Assembly (NCBI GenBank): GCA_004211235.1
Contig: SEEY01000038.1
Span: 1 to 13,124 of the forward strand
From: Rubrivivax sp.
GTDB taxonomy: Bacteria; Pseudomonadota; Gammaproteobacteria; Burkholderiales; Burkholderiaceae
Direction: 5' to 3'
DNA length: 13,124 bases
Made by a program: the position numbers and the translations under genes. Below, piece after piece: positions 6,702 to 13,124 of the stretch (its first letter is position 1; every line of letters starts with the position of its first letter). Below the pieces are notes generated by a model. That model was given only the letters and a program-made list of their open reading frames with translations, did no database searches and was not told where the DNA came from.

Positions 6702-7727
6702 GCGGGAAGCCCCCAGGAACCCTTGAAGCTGACTCAGCAGATCGGCTTGCGCCGCCAACTGCTGACGCCAGACCGGGGCATGCGCCGCGGCGTCGGCGAG
6801 CCCGTGCAGCGTCGGCGGGCCGCCCAGGCCGTTCCAGCCGCGCCAGAGCGAACGCCAGGCATCAGGCAGGTCGGCCCGCGCCATGAAGGCTTCAAGTTTT
6901 GCGTGGTGGGCGTCGTCGTCCTGCGGATAGATCTGCCAGACGAAGGGCCTGCCCGCCCATTGCGCGCGCACGAACGAGTCCTCGCCGCGGGCGAAGTTGA
7001 GGTCGCAGGCCCACAGCAGCCGGTCGTAGTCGTCCTGTGCCAGGAAGGGCAGGGCGACGGTGCGCAGGCCCGGACGGTCGGCGACGCTGGCCTGCAGCGG
7101 GCCGGGGCAGGCCAGCAGCAGGGTCGGCTTTTCGGCGAGTGCGTGGAGCAATGCCGGCAGCGCCGGATTGGCATAGGCGAACAGGCTGACGACGCGCTCG
7201 CCGCGCCGCGGCGCCCAGCCATGCGCCGCCAGCCAGGCCGGCCCGTCGAAGGCGGCGACGCGGTCCAGCAGCCCGGGTTCGCGCAGCAGCCCGCCGGTGC
7301 GCGGCGTGAAGCCGGGGTAGAAGAAGTGCTTGGTCAGGCCGGCACCCGGGCCGCTGAACTGTGGCGAGGCCAGGCCGTGGCTGCGCTCGACGTAATCCTC
7401 GGCACTGAGGTACTCCAGATTGATCCAGCGCGGCGCCGGTTGGCGCCTGGCCATGCGCGCGACGAAGGCGGCCGGCAGGTCGCAGCCAAAGGCCTCGATG
7501 ACGACATCGCCCGGCCGCACGTCGACATCCCCTTCGGGCCAGTCGCGCACTTCCAGGCCGGCCGGCCAGCGCGGTGCCATCCAGGTGAGCGCTGTCGCGT
7601 CGTCGATCCACAGCCTCGCCTGGTGACCGCGCGCCGCCAGATCGCGTGCCAGCCGCCAGCAGACGCCAAGGTCGCCGTGGTTGTCGATGACGCGGCAGAA
7701 GATGTCCCAAAGCAGCGGCGCTTGCAT
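6699..7727 (-). CDS. earP: EF-P arginine rhamnosyltransferase EarP
   Basis: 342 residues, cytoplasmic, formerly DUF2331. EarP transfers rhamnose from dTDP-rhamnose to Arg32 of EF-P, inverting the sugar anomer. It is a GT-B fold enzyme. The N-terminal [21 protein letters not shown] (7-27) holds the two conserved acidic residues Asp15 and Asp19, equivalent to the catalytic Asp pair of the P. aeruginosa enzyme. The C-terminal nucleotide-sugar site reads [23 protein letters not shown] (247-269), with Glu249. [19 protein letters not shown] (101-119) is also characteristic. It is followed by its substrate gene efp on the same strand and is divergent from uvrC with 32 nt between starts. The dTDP-rhamnose genes (rml) are not in this window. 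Confidence 0.95.
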   Translation of the reverse strand: MQAPLLWDIFCRVIDNHGDLGVCWRLARDLAARGHQARLWIDDATALTWMAPRWPAGLEVRDWPEGDVDVRPGDVVIEAFGCDLPAAFVARMARRQPAPRWINLEYLSAEDYVERSHGLASPQFSGPGAGLTKHFFYPGFTPRTGGLLREPGLLDRVAAFDGPAWLAAHGWAPRRGERVVSLFAYANPALPALLHALAEKPTLLLACPGPLQASVADRPGLRTVALPFLAQDDYDRLLWACDLNFARGEDSFVRAQWAGRPFVWQIYPQDDDAHHAKLEAFMARADLPDAWRSLWRGWNGLGGPPTLHGLADAAAHAPVWRQQLAAQADLLSQLQGFLGASR

Positions 7728-7734
7728 GGGCTGG

Positions 7735-7752
7735 ATTGTCCCAGGCGAAAAT
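7735..7752. promoter_or_regulatory. Back-to-back -10-like elements for earP and uvrC
   Basis: On the minus strand GACAAT (7740-7735) is 7 nt before the earP ATG. On the plus strand GAAAAT (7747-7752) is 7 nt before the uvrC ATG at 7760. Both geometries predict transcripts that begin at or next to the start codon. With only 32 nt between the genes, each -35 region would lie over the other gene's start codon, so polymerase could occupy only one promoter at a time. No Shine-Dalgarno is visible for either gene. Confidence 0.42.
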
Positions 7753-7759
7753 CCGGTCG

Positions 7760-9748
7760 ATGTCCAGCACGACCCCTTCCGACGCCGACCTCGGCGAGCA
7801 ACCCCTGGCCGAGCGCGCCGTCATCGAGGCCGCCGAGAAACAACGCGCCGCCGACATGGAGGCCGCTGCACGCGACACGCGCGAGAAGCTGCTGGCCGAG
7901 GTCAGCGCGCTGCCGGCCATGCCGGGTGTCTACCGCTATTTCGATGCCAAGGGCGAGGTGCTCTACGTCGGCAAGGCCAGGGAGCTGAAGAAGCGCGTCT
8001 CCAGCTACTTCCAGAAGAACCACGGCGGCACGCGCATCGGCGTGATGGTCTCGCGCATCGCCCGCATGGAGACGACGGTGGTGCGCACCGAGGCCGAGGC
8101 GTTGCTGCTGGAGAACAACCTCATCAAGACGTTGAACCCGCGCTTCAACATCCTGTTCCGCGATGACAAGAGCTATCCCTACCTGAAGATCACCTCGCAC
8201 GCCTGGCCGCGCATGGCCTATTACCGCGGCTCGGTGGACAAGCGTCACCAATACTTCGGCCCCTTCCCGAGCGCCTGGGCGGTGAAGGAGTCCATCCAGC
8301 TGATGCAGAAGGTGTTCAAGCTGCGCACCTGCGAGGACAGCGTCTTCAACAACCGCAGCCGGCCCTGCCTGCTGCATCAGATCAAGCGCTGTTCGGCGCC
8401 CTGCGTGCCGGAAGGCCAGACGCCCGAGTACGCGCGCGATGTGCGCAGCGCCGAGCGCTTCCTGCGCGGCGAGACCGACGCCGTGATGGCGGCGCTTCAG
8501 GAGCAGATGGGCGCCTATGCCGAGCGCTTCCAGTACGAGCTCGCCTGCGAGGTGCGCAACCAGATCCAGGCGCTGTCCAAGGTGCTGCAGCAGCAGGTCA
8601 TGGAAGAGAGCAGCGCCACCGGCGGTGAGCGCGACGTGGACGTGCTGGCCGTCAAGGTGCAGGGCGGCAAGGCCTGCGTGAACCTGGCCATGGTGCGCGG
8701 TGGCCGGCACCTGGGCGACCGCGCCTTTTTCCCCAAGCATGTCGACGATGCGACGGCGATGCATCTCGACGATGAAGACGTGCTGTCGCCCGAACGGCAG
8801 GTGCTGGAGGCCTTCATCGCCCAGCACTATCTCGCCTCTGCGTTACCTGGTCTGATCGTCGTCAGCGACGCCGTCGACCCGGACCTCGCCGAGGCGCTGG
8901 GCGTCCAGGCCGGCAGCCGCGTCACCGTGCAGGCCCAGCCGCGCGGCCAGCGGCGCATCTGGCTGGAGATGTGCGTCAAGGGTGCCGAACTGGCGCTGGC
9001 CCGGCTGCTGGCCGAAGAAGGTTCGCAGCAGGCGCGCACGCGGGCGCTGGTGGACGCGCTGGATCTGTCGGTCGCCGAGATCGACAAGTTCCGCGTTGAA
9101 TGCTTCGACATCAGCCACACGGCCGGCGAGGCGACGATGGCGAGCTGCGTCGTCTTCGAGGGCCACCAGATGCAGAGCAGCCAGTACCGCCGCTACAACA
9201 TCGAAGGCATCACGGGCGGCGACGACTACGCCGCGATGCGCCAGGTCTTGACGCGCCGCTACGCCAAGATCGCCGAGGCGGCCCAGCTCGGCACCGGCCG
9301 GCTGCCCGACCTGGTCCTGGTCGACGGCGGCCGTGGCCAGGTGAGCATGGCGCGCGAGGTCTTCGAGGAACTGGGGCTGGATCTCAGCCTGATCGCCGGT
9401 GTCGAGAAGGGCGAGGGCCGCAAGGTCGGCCTGGAGGAGCTGGTGTTTGCCGACGGCCGCGAGAAGGTCTACCTCGGCCGCGATTCCGCCGCGCTGATGT
9501 TGATCGCGCAGATCCGCGACGAGGCCCACCGCTTCGCCATCACCGGCATGCGCGCCAAGCGTGCGGCCACGCGCACCGGCAGCTCGCGGCTGGAGGACGT
9601 GCCCGGCGTCGGCCCCAAGAAGCGCTCGCAGTTGCTGCAGCGCTTTGGCGGCGTACGCGGCGTGGCCGGCGCCAGCATCGACGAGCTGTGCAGCGTGAAG
9701 GGCATCTCACGCGAGCTGGCCGAGGAGATCTACCGCGTACAGCGTTGA
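7760..9748 (+). CDS. uvrC: UvrABC excinuclease subunit C
   Basis: 662 residues (E. coli UvrC has 610). Makes the 3' and 5' incisions in nucleotide excision repair. Domain order: GIY-YIG nuclease (PGVYRYF at 55-61, LYVGK at 68-72); a four-cysteine cluster (Cys191, 203, 211, 215) matching the Fe-S site described for UvrC; UVR domain (about 238-277); RNase H-like domain with FDISH (Asp450), LVLVDGG (Asp522) and DEAHRF (His590); and a C-terminal tandem HhH (610-659). About 45 charged residues precede the GIY-YIG domain, longer than in E. coli; the start could lie further in. I prefer ATG 7760 over the in-frame TTG at 7736, because 7736 would fall inside the earP -10. The following gene is a lipoprotein gene and then pgsA. 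Confidence 0.95.
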   Translation: MSSTTPSDADLGEQPLAERAVIEAAEKQRAADMEAAARDTREKLLAEVSALPAMPGVYRYFDAKGEVLYVGKARELKKRVSSYFQKNHGGTRIGVMVSRIARMETTVVRTEAEALLLENNLIKTLNPRFNILFRDDKSYPYLKITSHAWPRMAYYRGSVDKRHQYFGPFPSAWAVKESIQLMQKVFKLRTCEDSVFNNRSRPCLLHQIKRCSAPCVPEGQTPEYARDVRSAERFLRGETDAVMAALQEQMGAYAERFQYELACEVRNQIQALSKVLQQQVMEESSATGGERDVDVLAVKVQGGKACVNLAMVRGGRHLGDRAFFPKHVDDATAMHLDDEDVLSPERQVLEAFIAQHYLASALPGLIVVSDAVDPDLAEALGVQAGSRVTVQAQPRGQRRIWLEMCVKGAELALARLLAEEGSQQARTRALVDALDLSVAEIDKFRVECFDISHTAGEATMASCVVFEGHQMQSSQYRRYNIEGITGGDDYAAMRQVLTRRYAKIAEAAQLGTGRLPDLVLVDGGRGQVSMAREVFEELGLDLSLIAGVEKGEGRKVGLEELVFADGREKVYLGRDSAALMLIAQIRDEAHRFAITGMRAKRAATRTGSSRLEDVPGVGPKKRSQLLQRFGGVRGVAGASIDELCSVKGISRELAEEIYRVQR

Positions 9749-9839
9749 CGCCAGCACACGGGATCTCGCCGAAGATAGGCATCACGCGTCTTGCGCCAGG
9801 CCAAGATCGCCACAAGAACTGTTTCCGGAGGAGAAAGCC

Positions 9840-10376
9840 ATGTCCATCATCGACCGCTTCAAGCGCGCAACGCACTGGTTGATCGCGCCCGTGCTGGCGG
9901 CCTGCGGTGCGGCGCCGTCCGCGCCGCCCGCAGCGCCGGCGCCTCGGCCGGCGCCGGTCGCAGATCCGGCACCCGTGCTGCAGCCGGTGGTCACCGCCGC
10001 GCCGGCGTCGCCCTCGGTCAAGCCTGCCCAGGGCCTGCCGGCGCCCAAGCCGGTGCGAACGCAGGTGGAACTGCGTCGACAGGCTGCCGAGCGCCTCGTC
10101 ATGGCCAATCCCGAACGCAGCTTCATGACGCCGGCACCGTCGCACCTGCTGACGGTCGTCGTGCTCGACGTGGAGTTGAAGATGGATGGCAGCGTGCGCA
10201 AGATCAACGTCGTCCGCCCGCCCCGGTTCGGCCCGGAGACGCTGCAGATGGCCATCGACGCGGTGTACCGCGCAGCGCCCTTTGGCGATGTGCGCCGCAT
10301 GCCCGAGCCGTGGACCTTCACCGAGACCTTCCTGTTCGACGAGGACCGCCGCTTCAAGCCGCGCAGCCTCGACTGA
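9840..10376 (+). CDS. Putative lipoprotein with TonB C-terminal-like domain
   Basis: 178 residues. The N-terminus has a basic stretch (RFKR), a short hydrophobic run and a lipobox LAAC with Cys22, suggesting lipidation. Gly at +2 favours outer-membrane sorting by the usual Lol rule. Residues 23-72 are Pro/Ala rich, like a periplasm-spanning TonB linker. Residues about 100-170 (LTVVVLDVELKMDGSVRKINVVRPPRFGPETLQMAIDAVYRAAPFG ... WTFTETFLFD) follow the TonB/TolA C-terminal pattern. There is no N-terminal ExbB-contacting helix beyond the lipobox segment, so I do not call it an energy transducer. GGAGGAG at 9827-9833 is the strongest ribosome binding site in the window. The 91-nt gap after uvrC shows no clear terminator. 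Domain assignment is by pattern only. Confidence 0.78.
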   Translation: MSIIDRFKRATHWLIAPVLAACGAAPSAPPAAPAPRPAPVADPAPVLQPVVTAAPASPSVKPAQGLPAPKPVRTQVELRRQAAERLVMANPERSFMTPAPSHLLTVVVLDVELKMDGSVRKINVVRPPRFGPETLQMAIDAVYRAAPFGDVRRMPEPWTFTETFLFDEDRRFKPRSLD

Positions 10377-10421
10377 GGGCTGCCCACCACAAACCTGCCG
10401 TGCCGGTGCCCCGGCCTTGGG

Positions 10422-10493
10422 CACAATCGCCGCATGACAAGGCCCCCACGCGCACTCCGTTCGCCGCCCCTCCTGCGGCAGGGCGGGCACTGA
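10422..10493 (+). promoter_or_regulatory. Candidate pgsA promoter with 19-codon leader frame
   Basis: CACAAT (10422-10427) is a -10-like hexamer. Exactly 6 nt later an ATG (10434) opens a 19-residue frame, MTRPPRALRSPPLLRQGGH. It ends with TGA at 10491-10493, one base before the pgsA ATG. The frame has no Shine-Dalgarno and could be translated from a leaderless end, then feed ribosomes into pgsA by reinitiation. It contains two Pro-Pro pairs. It may also be chance: 20 codons open in GC-rich DNA is unremarkable. Confidence 0.3.
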
Positions 10494-10494
10494 C

Positions 10495-11061
10495 ATGTTC
10501 TGGACACTTCCGACCCTGCTGACCTGGGCCCGCATCGTGGCCATCCCGCTGATCGTCGGGGTGTTCTATCTGGAGATCCCGGCGACGCAACAGAATCTGT
10601 TCGCGACCAGCCTCTTCATCGTCGTCGCCCTGACGGACTGGCTCGACGGCTACCTCGCCCGCAAGCTCAACCAGACCTCGTCCTTCGGCGCCTTCCTGGA
10701 TCCGGTGGCCGACAAGTTCCTGGTTTGCTCGGCGCTGCTCATCCTGCTGGAACTCGGCCGCGTCAATGCCTTCGTCGCCCTCGTGATCGTCGGCCGCGAA
10801 ATCGCCATCTCGGCGCTGCGCGAATGGATGGCGCAGATCGGCGCCTCGCGCAGCGTTGCCGTGCACATGGTCGGCAAGCTGAAGACCACCGTGCAGATGG
10901 TTGCCATCCCCTTCCTGCTCTACGACGGGCGATTGTTCGGCCTGATCCCGACACGCGTCTGGGGCACCTGGCTCATCTACGCGGCCGTCGTGCTGACGAT
11001 CTGGTCCATGGTCTATTACCTGCAGAAGGCCTTGCCCGAGATCCGCGCCAAGGCGCGCTGA
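10495..11061 (+). CDS. pgsA: CDP-diacylglycerol-glycerol-3-phosphate 3-phosphatidyltransferase
   Basis: 188 residues, inner-membrane enzyme. Makes phosphatidylglycerophosphate from CDP-diacylglycerol and glycerol-3-phosphate, the committed step to phosphatidylglycerol and cardiolipin. The CDP-alcohol phosphotransferase signature DxxDGxxARx8GxxxDxxxD is complete: Asp48, Asp51, Gly52, Ala55, Arg56, Gly65, Asp69, Asp73. Several hydrophobic membrane segments are evident (about 12-28, 36-48, 74-86, 91-105, 134-150, 156-176). The start [14 protein letters not shown] places the usual NxPTxLTxxR-like N-terminus correctly, though the Asn is missing. Position downstream of uvrC is conserved in many proteobacteria, where the two are often adjacent; here a lipoprotein gene lies between them. 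Confidence 0.94.
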   Translation: MFWTLPTLLTWARIVAIPLIVGVFYLEIPATQQNLFATSLFIVVALTDWLDGYLARKLNQTSSFGAFLDPVADKFLVCSALLILLELGRVNAFVALVIVGREIAISALREWMAQIGASRSVAVHMVGKLKTTVQMVAIPFLLYDGRLFGLIPTRVWGTWLIYAAVVLTIWSMVYYLQKALPEIRAKAR

Positions 11062-11136
11062 ACCGACATCGAAGTCGCGGCAGCGCCCCAGTTGTATCGG
11101 GACTTTTCCCGCCCCGCCGGCCTGCCGGGGCGCGTC

Positions 11137-11142
11137 TAGAAT
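11137..11142 (+). promoter_or_regulatory. Candidate hup -10
   Basis: TAGAAT within TCTAGAATCCG, in the 227-nt gap between pgsA and hup. It would give HU a leader of about 140 nt. A GC-rich 7-bp hairpin (CGCCCCG 11110-11116, CGGGGCG 11126-11132) lies just upstream and lacks a U-tract. Nothing else is evident in the gap. No good -35 is seen. Confidence 0.4.
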
Positions 11143-11288
11143 CCGCTTCCCCGCGCGAGCCTGCGGCCGCCCGACGCGGCCCCTTCAGGGCTTCTGCAGT
11201 GTGCGGGACCACCGTCTCATCTCAGCTCCGCAACTCGCCAGGGTGCGGGGCGCAACAGTCCGCTGAATCGTCCAATCTGGGGGCCCGA

Positions 11289-11561
11289 GTGAACAAGTCC
11301 GAATTGATCGAGCACATCGCCAAGCAGGCCGACATCTCCAAGGCCGCCGCCGGCCGTGCGCTCGAAGCCATCATTGGGGGCGTCAAGACGACGCTGAAGA
11401 AGAACGGCACCGTCTCGCTCGTAGGTTTCGGCACCTTCAGCATCACCAAGCGCGCCGCCCGCGCCGGCCGCAACCCCCGCACCGGCGATACGATCAAGAT
11501 CAAGTCGGCCAAGGTGCCCAAGTTCAAACCCGGCAAGGCCCTCAAGGACGCCGTGAACTGA
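11289..11561 (+). CDS. hupB: HU-family histone-like DNA-binding protein
   Basis: 90 residues, the standard HU length. Nucleoid protein that binds and bends DNA as a dimer. It opens [27 protein letters not shown] (2-28). VSLVGFGTF (42-50) is the hallmark HU motif, followed by the DNA-binding arm with [11 protein letters not shown] (61-71) around the minor-groove proline, and it ends [14 protein letters not shown]. The start is GTG at 11289, preceded by GGGGG at about 6 nt; no ATG is available nearby. The open frame extends far upstream, but that portion is pgsA and leader DNA out of frame. tRNA-Val follows 22 nt after the stop, a spacing that suggests co-transcription. The paralogue letter (hupA or hupB) is by convention for this neighbourhood. 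Confidence 0.95.
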   Translation: MNKSELIEHIAKQADISKAAAGRALEAIIGGVKTTLKKNGTVSLVGFGTFSITKRAARAGRNPRTGDTIKIKSAKVPKFKPGKALKDAVN

Positions 11562-11583
11562 ATCTCTCGCCACTGGTCACAGT

Positions 11584-11658
11584 GGGTGCTTAGCTCAGCG
11601 GTAGAGCAGCGCCTTTACACGGCGTCGGTCGGCGGTTCGATCCCGTCAGCACCCACCA
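11584..11658 (+). tRNA. tRNA-Val (anticodon UAC)
   Basis: 75 nt with encoded CCA. Acceptor GGGTGCT (11584-11590) pairs with AGCACCC (11648-11654), then A-CCA. The D stem is GCTC/GAGC. The anticodon stem GCGCC/GGCGT closes loop TTTACAC with anticodon TAC at 11616-11618, reading GUA/GUG valine codons. The T arm has loop TTCGATC. It lies 22 nt after hup with no room for an own promoter, and a CCACTG/CAGTGG hairpin (11570-11585) touches its first two bases. Confidence 0.96.
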
Positions 11659-11681
11659 TCCCCTGCCATCTGCCGCGCATC

Positions 11682-11687
11682 TAGAAT
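11682..11687 (+). promoter_or_regulatory. Candidate ppiD -10
   Basis: TAGAAT within TCTAGAATGCG, 24 nt after tRNA-Val. It would start transcription near 11694, just ahead of the long hairpin at 11699-11724, and give ppiD a leader of about 60 nt. It matches the hup box in 8 of 8 core and flanking bases (TCTAGAAT). The -35 is not recognisable. Confidence 0.42.
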
Positions 11688-11698
11688 GCGGGTCCCCT

Positions 11699-11724
11699 CG
11701 AAGGCGAACCTCGGTTCGCCTTCG
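11699..11724 (+). terminator. 12-bp perfect inverted repeat after tRNA-Val (terminator or leader hairpin)
   Basis: CGAAGGCGAACC (11699-11710) and GGTTCGCCTTCG (11713-11724) are exact inverted arms; in RNA this gives an 11-bp stem with a CUCG tetraloop. The following TCGCGTTTGATT has only a short U run, so termination of the hup-tRNA transcript would be partial. If the TAGAAT box at 11682 is used, the same hairpin forms the 5' end of the ppiD mRNA and could protect it. Confidence 0.55.
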
Positions 11725-11753
11725 TCGCGTTTGATTCCTCAAGGCTTCCCGAG

Positions 11754-13076
11754 ATGTTCGATTTCGTCCGCCAGCACAACAAGCTGTTCCAGTTCATCCT
11801 GCTGATCCTGATCCTGCCGTCCTTCGCCTTCGTGGGCATGCAGGGCTACACCAGCATGATGGGCGGCGCCAACGCCGGCGTGGCCAGCGTCGACGGTCGC
11901 AAGATCACGCAGGCCGAATGGGAGGTTGCCCAGCGCGAGCAGGCCGACGCCATCCGCCGCCAGAGTCCGGGCGTCGACCCCAAGCTGCTGGACACACCCG
12001 AGATCAAGCACCGCGCGCTCGAGAACCTGGTCAGCCAGCGCACGCTGCAGGCCGCGGCGTCAGCGCAGCACTTCACGCCCACGGTCGAAGCGGTCCAGGC
12101 ACGCTTCTGGAACGACCCGCAGTTCGCCTTCCTGCGCAACGCCGATGGCACGGTCAACAAGGCCCTGCTCGCGGCCCAGGGCATGACGCCCTCCGGCTTC
12201 CTCGAGCGCCTGCGTCAGGACTTCGCGCTGCGCCAGGTCACCGCGCCCATCGAGACGTCCGCGGTTGCCGGTGCGGCCAACGCAAAGCTTGCCTTCGACT
12301 CGCTGCTGCAGCAGCGCGAGGTGCAGTTGCAGCGTTTCGACGTGAAGGACTTCGCGGCCAAGTTCGCGCCCAGCGATGCGGAACTCGAGGCCTTCTACAA
12401 GGACCCGGCCAACGCCGCGAAGTTCCAGCTGCCCGAGTCGGCCCAGATCCAGTACGTCGTGCTCGACGCGGAGGCGCTGAAGAAGGACGTCAGCTTCACC
12501 GAGGAAGACCTGCGCAAGTACTACGACGAGAACGCCTCGCGCTACGGCGTGCCCGAGGAGCGCCGCGCCAGCCACATCCTCATCAAGGCTGACCGCAATG
12601 CGCCTGCCGCCGAACGTGCCAAGGCCAAGGCAAAGGCCGAGGAGCTGCTGGGTGAGGTGCGCAAGAACCCCGCCAGCTTTGCGGAAGTCGCGAAGAAGAA
12701 CTCGCAGGACGAGGGCTCGGCCGTCAACGGCGGCGACCTCGACTTCTTCGCGCGCGGCGCGATGGTCAAGGAGTTCGACGCCGCTGTCTACGCGATGAAG
12801 CAGGGCGAGATCAGCAACCTGGTCGAGACCGATTTCGGCTTCCACATCATCCAGCTCACCGGTGCTCGCGGCGGCGAGAAGAAGACCTTCGACGCCGTGC
12901 GTGCCGAGGTCGAGAACGAAGTGCGCAAGCAACTGGCGCAGCGCCGCTACTCGGAAGCTGCGGAGCAGTTCGGCAACCTCGTCTACGAGCAGGCCGACAG
13001 CCTCCAGCCGGTGGCCGACAAGCTCAAGCTGCAGGTCCAGACGGCCACCGGCTGGAGGCTGTCGGCCTGCTCGTAG
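11754..13076 (+). CDS. ppiD: PpiD periplasmic folding chaperone, 3' end disrupted by a fold-back
   Basis: The open frame encodes 440 residues, against roughly 620-640 for full PpiD. PpiD is an inner-membrane-anchored, parvulin-like chaperone near the Sec translocon. The N-terminus MFDFVRQHNKLFQFILLILILPSFAFVG gives a short cytoplasmic end and one membrane helix (about 11-29). A SurA-N-like region (about 40-200) follows, with VDGRKITQAEWE. A parvulin (PpiC-type) domain lies at about 265-368 (RASHILIKAD ... FAEVAKKNSQDEGSAVNGGDLDFF ... FGFHIIQLTG). Residues up to about Gly433 look native. The last residues, WRLSACS, and the stop come from reverse-complemented upstream DNA (13042-13124 mirrors 12935-13017). 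About 200 C-terminal residues are therefore absent from this sequence. Probably intact in the real genome. Confidence 0.85.
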   Translation: MFDFVRQHNKLFQFILLILILPSFAFVGMQGYTSMMGGANAGVASVDGRKITQAEWEVAQREQADAIRRQSPGVDPKLLDTPEIKHRALENLVSQRTLQAAASAQHFTPTVEAVQARFWNDPQFAFLRNADGTVNKALLAAQGMTPSGFLERLRQDFALRQVTAPIETSAVAGAANAKLAFDSLLQQREVQLQRFDVKDFAAKFAPSDAELEAFYKDPANAAKFQLPESAQIQYVVLDAEALKKDVSFTEEDLRKYYDENASRYGVPEERRASHILIKADRNAPAAERAKAKAKAEELLGEVRKNPASFAEVAKKNSQDEGSAVNGGDLDFFARGAMVKEFDAAVYAMKQGEISNLVETDFGFHIIQLTGARGGEKKTFDAVRAEVENEVRKQLAQRRYSEAAEQFGNLVYEQADSLQPVADKLKLQVQTATGWRLSACS

Positions 13077-13124
13077 ACGAGGTTGCCGAACTGCTCCGCA
13101 GCTTCCGAGTAGCGGCGCTGCGCC
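12935..13124. repeat. 83-bp perfect fold-back inverted repeat at window end
   Basis: The left arm 12935-13017 and right arm 13042-13124 are exact reverse complements, with a 24-nt spacer (13018-13041). The right arm runs to the last base of the window, so its true extent is unknown. The left arm is native ppiD coding sequence; the right arm is the same sequence antisense. The junction bases CGGCCACCGG (13042-13051) pair with CCGGTGGCCG (13008-13017), the kind of microhomology that allows a strand to snap back and copy itself. Confidence 0.97.

Noticed and set aside
7736..7759. TTG start for uvrC at 7736
   Set aside because: It adds SQAKIR-type residues with no support, has no Shine-Dalgarno, and overlaps the proposed earP -10. 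ATG 7760 is simpler.
6591..7988. Long plus-strand open frame opposite earP/efp (465 codons), and a similar minus-strand frame opposite uvrC (7334-8827)
   Set aside because: Both lie wholly antisense to genes with clear catalytic motifs. Their proteins are low-complexity Arg/Gln/Ala/His mixtures typical of reverse frames in high-GC DNA, with no family motifs.
11110..11132. GC hairpin after pgsA as an intrinsic terminator
   Set aside because: The 7-bp stem is followed by GCGTCTAG with no U-tract, so Rho-independent termination is not supported.
10725..11288. Longer HU frame starting inside pgsA
   Set aside because: The upstream part is pgsA read out of frame plus leader DNA. HU proteins are 90 residues, and GTG 11289 has a G-rich Shine-Dalgarno.
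12935..13124. Terminal inverted repeats of a mobile element
   Set aside because: The arms are ppiD coding sequence with a 24-nt spacer, no transposase and no target duplication; a fold-back artefact explains it better.
1..13124. CRISPR array, toxin-antitoxin, prophage or defence island
   Set aside because: No spaced direct repeats, no integrase, transposase or defence-type genes, and all long genes are core functions in a conserved order.

Overview
The window is high-GC chromosomal DNA from a betaproteobacterium, most likely order Burkholderiales. Three things point there: the EarP/EF-P(Arg32) pair, the divergent ygfZ/mltG arrangement, and the hup - tRNA-Val - ppiD neighbourhood. Coding density is very high. 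I see no insertion sequence, prophage, CRISPR array or toxin-antitoxin pair; this is a core housekeeping region.

Layout. (1) 1-1061, minus: ygfZ and a cut-off DUF4936-type gene, overlapping by one base. (2) 1109-5637, plus: a tight run mltG-tmk-holB-pilZ-tatD-ankyrin protein, with overlaps or gaps of 13 nt or less, covering cell-wall glycan processing, dTTP supply, the replication clamp loader, type IV pilus biogenesis and a TatD hydrolase. (3) 5756-5986, plus: a 76-residue acidic-tailed protein of unknown function. Its leader has two inverted repeats, and a shared convergent terminator follows it. (4) 6049-7727, minus: earP then efp, a protein-arginine rhamnosyltransferase with its only known substrate; this EF-P carries the target arginine. 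(5) 7760-11061, plus: uvrC, a TonB-C-like lipoprotein gene and pgsA. (6) 11289-13124, plus: HU, tRNA-Val(UAC) and ppiD.

The clearest anomaly is at the right edge. Bases 13042-13124 are an exact reverse complement of 12935-13017. This 83-bp fold-back cuts ppiD after about residue 433 and most likely reflects a chimeric or misassembled contig end rather than biology.

The second pattern is that five start codons (ygfZ, pilZ, earP, uvrC and a small frame ahead of pgsA) have no obvious Shine-Dalgarno but carry a -10-like hexamer (GATAAT, TACACT, GACAAT, GAAAAT, CACAAT) exactly 6-7 nt upstream. That is the geometry of leaderless mRNA. I found no convincing new multi-gene system; the remaining items are local regulatory or gene-order curiosities.
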